From Methylophaga thalassica (GTDB taxonomy: Bacteria; Pseudomonadota; Gammaproteobacteria; Nitrosococcales; Methylophagaceae): 64,000 nt of DNA. Positions 10,501 through 19,277 of the stretch are shown piece after piece. The number at the start of each line of letters is the position of its first letter. Positions within the stretch are counted from its first letter, which is position 1. The position numbers were made by a program, and so were the translations under genes. Location of the stretch: assembly GCF_030159795.1 (NCBI RefSeq), contig NZ_BSND01000006.1, forward strand, positions 124,001 to 188,000. Reading direction: 5' to 3'. Under the pieces are notes generated by a model. It was not told where the DNA came from, searched no databases, and saw only the letters and a program-made list of their open reading frames with translations.

Positions 10501-10714
10501 CTCCTGACAATTCGCGCTCGATCAAGCTCACTACCGAATCATTAAGTGTCTGAAGTGTCGCGCCTGGATAAGTCGCATAAATGCTGACCGAGACCGGCGC
10601 TACAGAAGGATAGCGAGAGATAGGCAATTGCGGGATGGCAATAACGCCGATCAATACAATAAACAAGGCGATCACCCATGCAAATACTGGGCGGTTTATG
10701 AAAAACTGGGGCAT
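7595..10714 (-). CDS. RND multidrug efflux transporter, AdeB/AcrB-like
   Basis: Complete inner-membrane RND pump (HAE1 family), 1039 residues from the ATG at 10714. The frame stays open further upstream, but MPQFFINRPVFAWV is the classical AcrB start and is preceded by GGAGAAG at good spacing. The proton-relay acidic pair is in GIIVDDAIVVVEN, and the partner Lys and Arg are in [13 protein letters not shown] and CLRLRPILMTSLAF. The membrane-fusion gene lies immediately upstream (16-nt gap), and an AdeRS-like two-component system is divergent from the pair. No outer-membrane factor is present in this operon. Confidence 0.95.
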   Translation of the reverse strand: MPQFFINRPVFAWVIALFIVLIGVIAIPQLPISRYPSVAPVSVSIYATYPGATLQTLNDSVVSLIERELSGVKNLLYFESSVDTSGTAQITATFKPGTNAELAQVDVQNRIKAVEPRLPQTVRQSGLQVESASSSFLMMVGMTSPDGQFDEVALNDYLARNIVEELRRIAGVGRVQLFGAEQAMRVWVDPNKLNAYGLTMNELAQTIEQQNVQIAPGRIGDEPALPGQRLTVPLTVQGQLTTPKEFAAIVLRASADGAKLVLCDVARVELGAQSYGFSNRENGVAATSAAIQLSPGANAVQTASAIRERLAELAPSLPVGMAYSVPFDTAPFVKVSIEKVIYTLFEAMALVFLVMLLFLQNLRYTLIPAIVAPIALLGTFAVMLLAGFSINSLTMFGMVLAIGIIVDDAIVVVENVERLMATKGLSPREATSRAMKEITGAVIGITLVLTAVFIPMAFGSGSVGIIYQQFTLSMAVSILFSAFLALTLTPALCATLLLPVSVEHHHKPGFFGAFNRSFERLTAGYGARVASMIGHTGRMMALFAVLCVVLIVAAKQLPSSFLPEEDQGYFMTSIQLPTGATSERTLEVVKAYEAHVASRPALDANLVVLGFSFAGSGPNAAMAFTMLKDWDQRNGATAAEEADLAQQAMADNIEGTVMSLMPPAIDELGTSSGFSLFLQDRAHQGEAALLEAQAQLLALAAQSEVVSNVYPDGLAPGESIRLDINRQKAEAMGLSFTAVSSTLSAAMGSLYVNDFPNAGRMQQVIIQADAHARMQLDDVLGLRVRNVNGGMVPLREVVTPVWGESPQQMIRFQGFPAVRISGEASPGFSSGAAMVEMERLVAQLPKGFAIAWSGLSLQERQSASQAPMLMLLSGLVVFLVLAALYESWSIPLSVMLVVPLGLLGAVAAVLLRDMPNDVFFKVGMITIIGLSAKNAILIVEFARQLHAEGRTLIDAAVTAACLRLRPILMTSLAFTLGVVPLMLASGASAETQHAIGTGVFGGMLSGTILAVFFVPAFYVFVIGLQERLSAWRRRSMSVG

Positions 10715-10730
10715 GTTGACTTCTCCTGGC

Positions 10731-11873
10731 TCAGTGTAGCTGATGACTCTCAGCAGCAGATTGCCAAGGGTGTGTGACAACCTGTATAGCCGGACTCAGG
10801 CGCTCAATGCCCTCAATGACTACCGACTGACCAGCGCTTAGGCCGGAGATGACACGATAATCGCGTCCCACCAGCTCACCAAGCTCAACGGCGACCAGCT
10901 CTGCCTTATCATTTGCATCGACTATCCACACACTGGCTTGACCCGCCGTACGTGTCACTGCCTGCTGGGGGACACTCAGAGCATCCGCATAGTAAGCTTT
11001 GGCGATACGTGCTTGTACGTAAAGGCCGGGCAACAGATGATAGTCAGGGTTATCCACCAACACACGTAACAAGACATCGCCGGTACCAACATTTACCTCT
11101 GTGCCAGAAAACAAAATGTGCCCTTGTATACCGAGAGGTTTACCATCACTACTCAAAATCTCGGCCGCCAAGTTAGACCCTGCCGTGCCAGCCAGTTGAC
11201 GCATCGTTTCCAACTCTGATGCTGGTAGACGGATGTCTACATATACTTGATTGATTTGTTGGATTCTGGCCAAAGGCGTGGCATCTGTTGGCGAAACTAA
11301 TGCCCCCTCACTAACCAGTGCTTGGTCAATACAGCCATCAATAGGAGCCTCAACACTGGCGAATTGCAAATCCAGTTTACGTCGAGCCAGGGTAGCTTTA
11401 GCTTGAGCTACATTCGCTCTAGCCTGATTTCGCAATGAAACAGCATCATCATAAACTTGACGACTGACCCCGCCAGCCTCCGTCAGAGAGACGAGACGGT
11501 CTACCTCCAAACGTGCTCGTTCCAACACGGCTTCAGCATGCTGCAAAGCTGCCACTGCAATATCGACATCGACTTTAAATGGCGCTGGATTAATTTGAAA
11601 CAGCACTGAGCCGGCTTTAATTTCAGCCCCCTCTTCAAACAGACGGTGTTGCAAGATACCACCAACTTGAGCGCGGATCTCAGCACTACGAATAGCAGTG
11701 ACTCGGCCTGGCAAGTCTTCAGTAACTAATAACGTTCTGGCTTGTGGCGTCAACACTGATACCTTTACCGAATTGGGCGTTTCTGCAAGCTGCTGTGTTG
11801 AATCACAACCTGACAATACCAACACGGCAAGCCCTACTAAAACAATGCTTAGGTGCCACGGTTTGATGAACAT
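10731..11873 (-). CDS. RND membrane-fusion lipoprotein, AdeA/AcrA-like
   Basis: Periplasmic adaptor linking the RND pump to an outer-membrane channel. The 380-residue protein has a lipoprotein signal with lipobox LSGC (Cys23), then the usual order of beta-barrel, lipoyl half-motif (RAEIRAQVGGILQHRLFEEGAEIKAG), alpha-helical hairpin at about 105-165, and second lipoyl half (VEAPIDGCIDQALVSEGALV). It is the first gene of the pump operon, divergent from the response-regulator gene across 117 nt. In Acinetobacter, AdeRS controls AdeABC from the same arrangement (established); transfer to this locus is inference. Confidence 0.93.
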   Translation of the reverse strand: MFIKPWHLSIVLVGLAVLVLSGCDSTQQLAETPNSVKVSVLTPQARTLLVTEDLPGRVTAIRSAEIRAQVGGILQHRLFEEGAEIKAGSVLFQINPAPFKVDVDIAVAALQHAEAVLERARLEVDRLVSLTEAGGVSRQVYDDAVSLRNQARANVAQAKATLARRKLDLQFASVEAPIDGCIDQALVSEGALVSPTDATPLARIQQINQVYVDIRLPASELETMRQLAGTAGSNLAAEILSSDGKPLGIQGHILFSGTEVNVGTGDVLLRVLVDNPDYHLLPGLYVQARIAKAYYADALSVPQQAVTRTAGQASVWIVDANDKAELVAVELGELVGRDYRVISGLSAGQSVVIEGIERLSPAIQVVTHPWQSAAESHQLH

Positions 11874-11990
11874 AAACGACTCCTTGCTAAACGTATCTTT
11901 TGATAACGCCGCTCTATTAAACGCTAGATAAACAAGGCTGAATTATGACGAGCTGCTATTGCGAATTATTCGAGGCTTTATGGAGAAAGT

Positions 11991-12764
11991 ATGGAGGGAG
12001 TGATACAGTTCAACAATTTAGTGTTGGAGCAATCCGTGTCCAGTCTTAATTCCCCTGTAAGCCCAACAAATTCGGCACTCGTATTGATTGCAGAGGATGA
12101 AACAGAGATTGCTGATATTCTTATTGCTTATCTACAGCGCAGTGGTCTACGTACTCAACATGCCGCTGATGGTCAACAAGCATTGGCCATGCATCAAACT
12201 CACAAGCCTGATCTATTGCTACTCGACGTACAGATGCCACATATGGACGGTTGGAATGTACTAAATGAAATTCGCTCTCATAGTGATACACCGGTCATCA
12301 TGCTCACAGCACTTGATCAGGATATCGATAAGTTAATGGGCTTACGCCTGGGTGCAGATGACTATGTGGTGAAACCATTCAATCCAGCTGAAGTAGTCGC
12401 TCGTGTACAGGCAGTATTGCGACGCGTACAAAGCAGTACCCCGACCACGACTAAGATGCTGCGTGTTGGCAAGTTCCAAATCGACTTAGATAACCACGAG
12501 GCCAGCATCTACTGTAACGAGCAACAATTGACATTGGATCTCACCCTGACCGAATTCAAGCTTCTCGCCTGTCTGATGCGTTCACCAAAACGGGCTTTCA
12601 GCCGTGAAGAACTGTTGGTCAACTGTCTTCCTGAGGGTGATTCTCAGGAACGTACCGTAGATAGTCATATCAGCAAATTACGTAAAAAACTGGAGGCGCT
12701 TGATATTCACGGTGTGCCTGCCAGTGTCTGGGGAGTAGGTTATCGCTTTGGTGGTGAAACATGA
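11991..12764 (+). CDS. OmpR-family response regulator, AdeR-like
   Basis: Two-component response regulator of 257 residues. The receiver at about 29-145 has the acidic pair in LIAEDE, phospho-acceptor Asp79 (LLLLDVQMP), Thr106 and Lys128 (VVKPF). A winged-helix DNA-binding domain follows at 160-255, ending in GVGYRF. TPVIMLTALDQDIDK and DDYVVKPFNPAEVVARVQAVLRR strongly resemble Acinetobacter AdeR. It overlaps the kinase gene by 4 nt (ATGA). Residues 1-28 form an unusual polar extension; a GGAGAAAGT site precedes this ATG. The likely target is the divergent pump operon. Confidence 0.93.
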   Translation: MEGVIQFNNLVLEQSVSSLNSPVSPTNSALVLIAEDETEIADILIAYLQRSGLRTQHAADGQQALAMHQTHKPDLLLLDVQMPHMDGWNVLNEIRSHSDTPVIMLTALDQDIDKLMGLRLGADDYVVKPFNPAEVVARVQAVLRRVQSSTPTTTKMLRVGKFQIDLDNHEASIYCNEQQLTLDLTLTEFKLLACLMRSPKRAFSREELLVNCLPEGDSQERTVDSHISKLRKKLEALDIHGVPASVWGVGYRFGGET

Positions 12765-13834
12765 AATCAGCATCGGGGTTACGTCGGCAAATCATCAAGT
12801 CGCTGGCCGTAATGACAATGGGCATCATTTTTCTGTCAGTGTTTGGCTCCTATGTGTTTTATGGTGTTGCCACGGCCTATATGCCTGGCAGCATATCCGA
12901 AACCTGGATGCCCTCCCAGGTGGAGATGATCTGGATCGTTTGTACAATCATCACTGCGCTGGGGATCGCTCTGTTCGTCGCCATTCGTTTGTCACGGCGT
13001 ATTCTCACACCACTTAACTCTGTGGCATTCAGCTTACGTGAAGTCGCCCAGGGTAAACTTAACGCCCGTGCCAAAACCGACCAACATGCGATGGGAGAGA
13101 CGGCACAACTGGTGCAAGACTTCAATGCTATGGCTGAACGCTTACAGTATATGACCCGGGAACGAGAATTCTGGAATGCTGCCATTGCTCATGAACTTCG
13201 TACACCGGTTACCATTCTTCGCGGTCGTTTACAGGGTTTGGCCGAAGGTGTCTTCACACCTAATAACGATATTTTCGAAGGATTACTTCGACAGGTCGAA
13301 GGACTCAACCGTCTGATAGAAGATTTACGAGTATTAAGTCTCAATGACAGTGGTCACTTAGAGTTACAGCTGGACGAGGTGATGCTGGCCGAAGAACTCA
13401 GCGTAGTAATAGAGAGTTTTACTTCAACACTGAACGCAAGAGGATTTACGCTAAAGCAGCGACTTGATCCCACACTAAAAGTTCGCTGTGATGTTATACG
13501 AATACGGCAGGCTTTGATGGCGCTGCTGGATAATGCCTGTCAACATGCCGATCCTGGTGCGCTGACAGTCCGCCTTAACAGTTCAGAGGACAGCTGTTAT
13601 TTGAGCGTGGAAGATGAAGGCCCAGGTATTCCTGCAGAGGCCGCAACTGATGTGTTCGAGGCATTTCACCGTGTTGAACCTTCTCGCTCACGAAAAAGTG
13701 GCGGTAGTGGACTTGGTCTTGCCGTTGTTAAAGCGATAGTTGAGGCACATCGAGGGCATGCAATTTGCCAATCCACTAGCGCTGGAGGCACGATTTTCAT
13801 TCTGTCATGGCCCATTCAGCTAGAGACAAAATGA
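12761..13834 (+). CDS. Sensor histidine kinase, AdeS/BaeS-like
   Basis: Inner-membrane sensor kinase of 357 residues. TM1 is at about 13-38, the short periplasmic loop is only about 18 residues, and TM2 is at about 56-76. A HAMP domain follows, then the HisKA H-box with His144 (AAIAHELRTPVTIL) and a complete ATPase domain (N-box LLDNACQHA, DEGPGI, GGSGLGLAVV). The tiny sensory loop suggests signals from within or near the membrane. It is translationally coupled to the AdeR-like regulator by a 4-nt overlap. It probably controls the adjacent RND pump; the stimulus is unknown. Confidence 0.93.
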   Translation: MKSASGLRRQIIKSLAVMTMGIIFLSVFGSYVFYGVATAYMPGSISETWMPSQVEMIWIVCTIITALGIALFVAIRLSRRILTPLNSVAFSLREVAQGKLNARAKTDQHAMGETAQLVQDFNAMAERLQYMTREREFWNAAIAHELRTPVTILRGRLQGLAEGVFTPNNDIFEGLLRQVEGLNRLIEDLRVLSLNDSGHLELQLDEVMLAEELSVVIESFTSTLNARGFTLKQRLDPTLKVRCDVIRIRQALMALLDNACQHADPGALTVRLNSSEDSCYLSVEDEGPGIPAEAATDVFEAFHRVEPSRSRKSGGSGLGLAVVKAIVEAHRGHAICQSTSAGGTIFILSWPIQLETK

Positions 13835-13861
13835 AAAGTACTGATTAAAGATTTTTTCTAT

Positions 13862-15205
13862 TTACTTACCAATACAAAAACTGGAGAAGATATGATCCAA
13901 TAAGTCTTCAGTAGTAAATGTGCCGGTAATTTCACCTAGGACCTGCTGTGCAAGACGCAGCTCTTCAGCTAACAACTCACCAGCCCCCATGCCTGAGAGA
14001 CAGTCATAACCATTGACGATAGACTGTCTGGCACGTGCTAAAGCATCCAGATGTCGACGGCGGGCAATAAACACGCCCTCTTCTTCCGGATGAAACCCTA
14101 CCGCCTGATAAAGATGTTGTTGGAGTAACTCAAGCCCATCACCAGACTTCGCCGATAGATACAAAGTGGGATAGCCATTTTCTTCCGTCAAGCCTGTCTG
14201 ATGACCACTTTTATCAATCTTATTACGGATAATAGTCAGTGGTTTATTCGCTGGTAGCTCTGCCAGAATCTTTTTATCCTGCTCGGTAAGCCCTTTACTA
14301 TCATCAATCAACAATAAAATATGATCCGCCTGAGCGAGTTCATTTTGGGTACGGCGAATGCCTTCCAGCTCAACGATATCGTCTGTGGCATCATGCAAAC
14401 CGGCGGTATCAGAAATACGTAAAGGTAGACCACCGAGGTGAATTTGTTCACGCAATACATCGCGTGTCGTGCCTGCCACATCAGTCACTATCGCTGCATC
14501 ATGACCCGCTAGCTGATTGTGTAAACTTGATTTACCTGCATTGGGCTGTCCGGCCAACACCACGCTAATACCTTCGCGTAATAAGCGGCCTTGTTTGGCA
14601 GAACCGGTAATACCATCAAGAGTTTTTAATAAATCCTGTAATTGCACATCCACTTGCGCTTCAGCGAGAAAATCAATTTCTTCATCGCTGAAATCAATAG
14701 AGGCTTCGACATACATTCTCAGATGCGTCAGTTCTTGCAGAAAATCATTAATGCGATTGGAAAAATCGCCTTGCAGTGATCGCATCGCACTTCTTGCCGC
14801 CTGCTCTGTTGAGCTTTCAATTAAATCGGCAACAGCCTCAGCCTGGGCTAAGTCCATTTTATTATTGAGGAAGGCACGCTCAGAGAACTCACCAGGCCGA
14901 GCCATTCTGGCACCCAACTCAACAGCACGCTGACAAAGTCTGTCCATAACAAGCGGGCTGCCATGTCCCTGAAGTTCAACAACATCCTCGCCAGTAAATG
15001 AAGCCGGACCAGGAAAGTAAAGGGCAATGCCTTCATCTATAACGCCATTATCGGCATCACGAAAGTGAGTAAATTTGGCGTAACGCGGTGTCGGTAACTT
15101 TCCGCAAATCGATGTCACGATCTCAGCGCTTTTTTTACCAGAAATTCTGACGACACCCACACCACCGCGTCCGGGCGCGGTGGCTACTGCAACGATCGTA
15201 TCCAT
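13862..15205 (-). CDS. mnmE: tRNA uridine-5-carboxymethylaminomethyl modification GTPase MnmE
   Basis: Dimeric GTPase that, with MnmG, installs the cmnm5 group on wobble U34 of certain tRNAs. The protein has 447 residues. The N-terminal formyl-THF-binding domain ([22 protein letters not shown]) is followed by the helical domain with an inserted G domain: G1 [10 protein letters not shown]2 TTRD, G3 DTAG and G4 NKID. The C-terminal CIGK motif with the catalytic-region Cys is intact. One small oddity is SSLHNQL where most members have SSLLN. It is last in the conserved rpmH-rnpA-yidD-yidC-mnmE run. Confidence 0.97.
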   Translation of the reverse strand: MDTIVAVATAPGRGGVGVVRISGKKSAEIVTSICGKLPTPRYAKFTHFRDADNGVIDEGIALYFPGPASFTGEDVVELQGHGSPLVMDRLCQRAVELGARMARPGEFSERAFLNNKMDLAQAEAVADLIESSTEQAARSAMRSLQGDFSNRINDFLQELTHLRMYVEASIDFSDEEIDFLAEAQVDVQLQDLLKTLDGITGSAKQGRLLREGISVVLAGQPNAGKSSLHNQLAGHDAAIVTDVAGTTRDVLREQIHLGGLPLRISDTAGLHDATDDIVELEGIRRTQNELAQADHILLLIDDSKGLTEQDKKILAELPANKPLTIIRNKIDKSGHQTGLTEENGYPTLYLSAKSGDGLELLQQHLYQAVGFHPEEEGVFIARRRHLDALARARQSIVNGYDCLSGMGAGELLAEELRLAQQVLGEITGTFTTEDLLDHIFSSFCIGK

Positions 15206-15214
15206 CAGCGCAGC

Positions 15215-16861
15215 TTAGAGTGCATCCATCTTACGAGTGATATACCACTGCTGCGCAATCGACAACACGTTATTCACCACCCAGTACAACACCAGACCCG
15301 ATGGGAAGAAGGCGAAGAAGACGGTAAACACCAGCGGGAAGAACTTCATCATCATTGCTTGTGCAGGATCTTGTGGTGCAGGGTTCAATGTTTGTTGGAA
15401 CCACATTGAAATACCAAACAACACAGGCAAGATGAAGTAGGGGTCCATGGCTGTTAAGTCATTAATCCAAAGAATAAAATCAGCCTGACGCAGTTCAATA
15501 CTTTCTACCAGAACCCAGTAGAAAGACAGGAATACTGGCATTTGCACCAGAATAGGTAAACAACCGCCTAATGGGTTAATTTTCTCAGTGCGATAAAGAT
15601 CCATCATCGCCTGATTGAACTTCTGCTTGTCATCGCCATAACGTTCTTTCAGACTCGCCAGCTTTGGCGTTAACTTACGCATAGCCGCCATTGAGCGGTA
15701 GCTCGCGGCAGATAGTTTGAAGAAAACTAACTTGATCAATACCGTCAGTAGCACAATAGACCAACCCCAGTTGCCGGTCATTTTGTGTAACCATTCCATC
15801 ACCCAAAATAAGGGTTCAGAAATAATAGTAAAGATGCCGTAATCAACCGTCAGTTGTAAGTTCTTAGCTACTTTTTCCAGACGTTCGGCTTTTTTCGGCC
15901 CCAGATACATTTCATAATCCGCATGACCTTCACTTCCAGCCGCAACAGAAATAGCTGGCATTCTGACACCGGCAGTGTAATTAGTGCCATTAAGAGAGCG
16001 TGCGTAGTAACCTTTTTCTTCATCATTTTGTTCAGGCACTATCGCCGCTACAAAATAATGCTCAATCATCGCTGCCCAGCCATCCTTCGCTTTCTGATCG
16101 AATGGTTTTTCATCCAAATCATCAAACTTCACTTTTTCATATTCATTACCTGTGTTTGAGAATACAGGTCCGCTATAGGTATAAATGAAGCGTGAACCAC
16201 TGGATTGTTTTTGACGATTGAATTGTGCATACGGGTAAGCAGAAAATGCATCAGCGGTATTATTGATAATCTTGTAGTCAACATTCACCACATAGCTATC
16301 ACGTTTGAATGTATAGGTTTTCACTACTGTCAGGCCGTTATCAGCTTGCCAGTAGAGCGGCACTTTAATTTCGTCCTGGCCATCTCTTAATTGATAGTTT
16401 TGCTGATCAGCTTTATAGATAGCGTAGTGTGTTGGCACATCCATATTCGAACGCAAGCCAGATTGTGAAACGAAATAAGCATCACTTTTATCACTCAAAA
16501 ACTGCACCGGTGTATTGGGTTCTTCAGAGCTAACGGCATATTTCAATAAGGCCAGATTTTGAATATCACCACCTTGTGTGCTGATTTCAATATCCATCAC
16601 ATCCGTTGTTACATGGATTTTTTGTTTCGTCGCTGCAGACGATTGCGCCGATTCAGGCACATCAGGTAAGGCTTCAGCAGAAACCGAAGGCATATCTGGC
16701 AACGCTGCATCGTTTGCGGCCAACGAGCCATCATCGATCTGGGTCGAGGTCGTATTTTGTTCGGTTTGTTGAGGATGTACGTAATCTTTTTGCCATGCCT
16801 GCCATAACAATAATGACACGATGAGCAGACCAAAAATAAATAGGGTTCTGAGATTATCCAT
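15215..16861 (-). CDS. yidC: Membrane protein insertase YidC
   Basis: Inserts and folds inner-membrane proteins, alone or with SecYEG. The 548-residue Gram-negative form has an N-terminal anchor helix at about 5-21, a large periplasmic beta domain at about 55-340, and then the conserved five-helix core with [36 protein letters not shown] and [13 protein letters not shown]-like motifs (here [13 protein letters not shown]). The hydrophilic-groove Arg lies in the cytoplasmic hairpin region, as expected for the family. It overlaps yidD by 8 nt and lies 9 nt before mnmE. Confidence 0.97.
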   Translation of the reverse strand: MDNLRTLFIFGLLIVSLLLWQAWQKDYVHPQQTEQNTTSTQIDDGSLAANDAALPDMPSVSAEALPDVPESAQSSAATKQKIHVTTDVMDIEISTQGGDIQNLALLKYAVSSEEPNTPVQFLSDKSDAYFVSQSGLRSNMDVPTHYAIYKADQQNYQLRDGQDEIKVPLYWQADNGLTVVKTYTFKRDSYVVNVDYKIINNTADAFSAYPYAQFNRQKQSSGSRFIYTYSGPVFSNTGNEYEKVKFDDLDEKPFDQKAKDGWAAMIEHYFVAAIVPEQNDEEKGYYARSLNGTNYTAGVRMPAISVAAGSEGHADYEMYLGPKKAERLEKVAKNLQLTVDYGIFTIISEPLFWVMEWLHKMTGNWGWSIVLLTVLIKLVFFKLSAASYRSMAAMRKLTPKLASLKERYGDDKQKFNQAMMDLYRTEKINPLGGCLPILVQMPVFLSFYWVLVESIELRQADFILWINDLTAMDPYFILPVLFGISMWFQQTLNPAPQDPAQAMMMKFFPLVFTVFFAFFPSGLVLYWVVNNVLSIAQQWYITRKMDAL

Positions 16862-17090
16862 TACGATTCTTTGTTTTTAGTTCAGGTACAGGATCAAGTC
16901 CACCCTCATGCCAAGGGTGACAGCGGGATATTCGACGCAAACCAAGCCAAGTTCCTTTTACAGAACCATGACGTTCGATTGCTTCTATCATGTATTGTGA
17001 GCAGGTTGGCTGAAAACGACAATGCATGCCGATGAAAGGGCTCAGTAAAAGTCTATAACCTCGGACGAGGCTGATTAGGATTTTTGCCAT
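16854..17090 (-). CDS. yidD: Membrane protein insertion efficiency factor YidD
   Basis: Small basic protein that helps YidC-dependent insertion. It has 78 residues from the ATG at 17090 and shows the hallmark [29 protein letters not shown] and [14 protein letters not shown] segments with the family cysteines. The frame is open to 17132, but the [13 protein letters not shown] start fits the family, so the longer form is unlikely. It overlaps the 3' end of rnpA by 16 nt and the start of yidC by 8 nt, which implies tight translational coupling. Confidence 0.95.
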   Translation of the reverse strand: MAKILISLVRGYRLLLSPFIGMHCRFQPTCSQYMIEAIERHGSVKGTWLGLRRISRCHPWHEGGLDPVPELKTKNRNG

Positions 17091-17428
17091 TGCGCCACCA
17101 CTGTTAACCAATGTCGCTCCAATGCTGCCCATATTTGAGTGCTATCTCGTTCTGTCACACCGGGGCGTGACAATACAACAATATCGATGTTTGATAAGGC
17201 GGATTGATTCTGTCGAAATGATTCGCGAATAATCCGCTTTAAGCGGTTGCGTTGATTGGCTAATTTCACGTGTTTTTTAGCTATCGCTAGTCCCAGTCGG
17301 GGATGTCCCACTGAGTTCTCAACCGTTAAAACCGTCAGGCCCCCACCACCAGTGCGTTTTCCTTGACGGAACACCCGAGAAAAGTCTCCCGGGCGATTCA
17401 TTTTCATGGCTCGGCCGAATGTTGCCAA
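17075..17428 (-). CDS. rnpA: Ribonuclease P protein component
   Basis: Protein subunit of RNase P, which binds the 5' leader of precursor tRNAs and assists the catalytic RNA. It has 117 residues, with the basic RNR motif ([15 protein letters not shown]) and the [14 protein letters not shown] strand typical of the family. It sits between rpmH and yidD on the same strand. An internal Met (MKMNRPGDF, codon at 17407) is an alternative start that would give 110 residues. Confidence 0.95.
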   Translation of the reverse strand: MATFGRAMKMNRPGDFSRVFRQGKRTGGGGLTVLTVENSVGHPRLGLAIAKKHVKLANQRNRLKRIIRESFRQNQSALSNIDIVVLSRPGVTERDSTQIWAALERHWLTVVAQWQKS

Positions 17429-17460
17429 GTCATGCCCTCCCTGAAGGATGTCAGAGAAGA

Positions 17461-17595
17461 TTATACTGACAGTCTTGCGCGACCTTTTGCACGACGTGCG
17501 TTAATAACGCGACGACCACCAACTGTTTTCATACGTGCGCGGAAACCGTGTGTGCGTTTGCGCTTCAGATTGCTAGGCTGAAAAGTTCTTTTCAT
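17461..17595 (-). CDS. rpmH: 50S ribosomal protein L34
   Basis: Ribosomal protein of 44 residues that is recognisable over its whole length ([18 protein letters not shown] at the start, [11 protein letters not shown] at the end). The ATG at 17595 has GGAGTTG upstream; the longer open frame to 17706 is untranslated leader. It is the first gene of the leftward rpmH-rnpA-yidD-yidC-mnmE run and has a strong promoter in front. Confidence 0.97.
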   Translation of the reverse strand: MKRTFQPSNLKRKRTHGFRARMKTVGGRRVINARRAKGRARLSV

Positions 17596-17676
17596 TTCAC
17601 CAACTCCAGAAATATTGATTGTTTTGCTGCCTGCGGTGCTAACAGCAGCAAAAACCGCCGAGGCAAAAGACACGGG

Positions 17677-17706
17677 ATTATAAAGTTTTAAGGCATAACA
17701 AGTCAA
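17677..17706 (-). promoter_or_regulatory. Sigma70-type promoter of rpmH operon
   Basis: On the minus strand, TTGACT (17706-17701) and TATAAT (17682-17677) are separated by 18 bp, about 80 bp before the rpmH ATG. The -10 is perfect and the -35 matches 5 of 6, as expected for a strongly expressed ribosomal protein gene. Confidence 0.8.
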
Positions 17707-17740
17707 ACCAGAGTGACTTTCATTTTTTCTGTGGTTATTT

Positions 17741-17798
17741 TACTTGCCAAAAAGCTGGCTTAAGGATAATACTTGCCAAAAAGCTGGCTTAAGGATAA
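17741..17798. repeat. Perfect 29-bp tandem duplication upstream of dnaA
   Basis: Two identical 29-bp units, each beginning TACTTGCCAAAAAGCTGGCT, occupy 17741-17769 and 17770-17798. Each unit has a GCCA/TGGC inverted pair and ends in TTAAGGATAA, whose complement matches the DnaA box TTATCCACA at 7 of 9 positions. The second copy ends 1 nt before the predicted dnaA -35 element. It may be a regulatory or origin-related duplication, or simply a recent slippage duplication. Confidence 0.8.
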
Positions 17799-17799
17799 C

Positions 17800-17828
17800 T
17801 TTAGACCTCCTGCGTTACCAGCTATACT
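17800..17828 (+). promoter_or_regulatory. Predicted dnaA promoter
   Basis: TTTAGA at 17800-17805 and TATACT at 17823-17828 are separated by 17 bp, 66 bp before the dnaA GTG. The -10 matches 5 of 6 and the -35 matches 4 of 6. It directly abuts the tandem 29-bp repeats. No perfect DnaA box is seen in this spacer; the nearest are 7/9 matches in each repeat and TGTGGTTAT at 17730-17738, so an origin here is possible but not shown. Confidence 0.5.
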
Positions 17829-17894
17829 ATCAAAAAGCTTAGCTATCCAACGCACCTCATTTTTGTTTAAACCGGTATAAATCAAGGAGTTAAT

Positions 17895-19262
17895 GTGTCA
17901 TCACCCCTTTGGGAAAAATGTCTGTCCCATCTCGAAGGTGATTTGTCGGCACAGCAGCTGAATACTTGGCTTAGGCCGCTGCAAGCGATCGAAACCGAAG
18001 AGAGCTTACGCTTACTAGCGCCCAATCCTTATGTAAAAGCATGGGTTCAGGAGCAGCTAGAAGCACAGATAAATCAGCTGGTTCATCAATTAACTCAAGG
18101 CCTTATCGAATATGTTTCGATTGAAGTAGGTACCATTGATCATGTGCCTCAACGGCCAAAACGTGTGGCAACCACTTCCGCGCCAGCCAAAACCAATAAA
18201 GAAGAAAAGTCAGAAACGATAAAGTCAGAACCCGCACTTGGTAGTCCTATCAATCCACTCTTCACCTTTGATAGTTATGTCGAAGGTAAATCTAACCAGA
18301 TTGCACGAGCGGCATCGCTGCATGTAGCGGAAGCACCGGGAACAAGCGGTTATAACCCACTCTTTTTATATGGCGGTACCGGACTCGGCAAAACCCATTT
18401 GATGTTGGCCGTGGGTAATAAAATCAAGCAAAACAATCCTAAGGCTCGTGTGATTTACTTGTCATCTGAACGTTTTGTTCAGGACATGATTACCGCATTA
18501 CGCAACAACGCTATTGATCAATTTAAAACTCACTATCGTAGTGCAGACGCATTATTGATTGATGATATTCAGTTCTTTGCCAAAAAAGAGCGCTCGCAAG
18601 AAGAGTTTTTCTATACCTTTAATAGTTTGTTGGAGGGTCAGCGCCAAATCATTCTGACCTGTGACCGTTTCCCCAAAGAAGTCGACAACTTGGATGAGCG
18701 TTTGCAATCACGCCTGGGTTGGGGCTTAACCGTGGCTATCGAACCACCAGAGCTTGAAACACGTGTGGCGATTCTGATCAAAAAAGCGCAACAAAACCTG
18801 ATTACACTACCGGAAGACGTGGCTTTTTTTATCGCCAAGCGTATAAAATCGAATGTACGTGATCTGGAAGGCGCATTGCAGCGCGTTCTGGCTTTTTCTC
18901 GCTTTACCAATCAGCCCATGTCAATTGATATGGCACAGGAAGCATTGAAAGATCTGCTGGCACTTCACCAAAAGCTAGTGACACTGGAAAGCATCCAGAA
19001 AACAGTGGCTGAATATTTCAAAGTGCGTGTGTCTGAATTACTGGCGAAAAAACGTACACGCTCCATCGCGCGACCACGGCAAATCGCCATGGCGCTTGCC
19101 AAAGAGCTAACCAGTCACAGCCTGCCAGAGATTGGTGAATCTTTTGGTGGCCGTGACCATACAACTGTCCTGCATGCGTGCCGGAAAGTTGCTGAATTAA
19201 AAGAGTCGGATCCCCGCGTGGCTGAAGACTACCGTAACCTTTTACGAACACTGTCGAGTTAA
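17895..19262 (+). CDS. dnaA: Chromosomal replication initiator DnaA
   Basis: AAA+ initiator that binds DnaA boxes and opens the origin. It has 455 residues: N-terminal domain ([25 protein letters not shown]), a linker at about 85-115, an AAA+ core with Walker [10 protein letters not shown] and Walker [11 protein letters not shown], and domain IV with the DnaA signature [15 protein letters not shown]. The start is GTG at 17895 with AAGGAGT 7 nt upstream; the ATG at 17893 is out of frame. It is divergent from rpmH and 15 nt before dnaN. Confidence 0.98.
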   Translation: MSSPLWEKCLSHLEGDLSAQQLNTWLRPLQAIETEESLRLLAPNPYVKAWVQEQLEAQINQLVHQLTQGLIEYVSIEVGTIDHVPQRPKRVATTSAPAKTNKEEKSETIKSEPALGSPINPLFTFDSYVEGKSNQIARAASLHVAEAPGTSGYNPLFLYGGTGLGKTHLMLAVGNKIKQNNPKARVIYLSSERFVQDMITALRNNAIDQFKTHYRSADALLIDDIQFFAKKERSQEEFFYTFNSLLEGQRQIILTCDRFPKEVDNLDERLQSRLGWGLTVAIEPPELETRVAILIKKAQQNLITLPEDVAFFIAKRIKSNVRDLEGALQRVLAFSRFTNQPMSIDMAQEALKDLLALHQKLVTLESIQKTVAEYFKVRVSELLAKKRTRSIARPRQIAMALAKELTSHSLPEIGESFGGRDHTTVLHACRKVAELKESDPRVAEDYRNLLRTLSS

Positions 19263-19277
19263 CCCGAGAGAATCATC

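Noticed and set aside
10715-10780. Longer N terminus of the RND pump starting at 10780
   Set aside because: The extra 22 residues run into the upstream spacer and adaptor gene and lack family similarity; ATG 10714 has a good ribosome site and the classical start.
17091-17132. Longer YidD starting at 17132
   Set aside because: The added residues lie within rnpA and do not resemble YidD; ATG 17090 gives the family start.
17596-17706. Longer L34 protein starting upstream of 17595
   Set aside because: L34 is universally about 44-46 residues, and the upstream part covers the promoter and leader.
17596-17894. Confident oriC call
   Set aside because: No perfect DnaA box was found in the dnaA-rpmH spacer, only 7/9 matches, so the origin may lie elsewhere.
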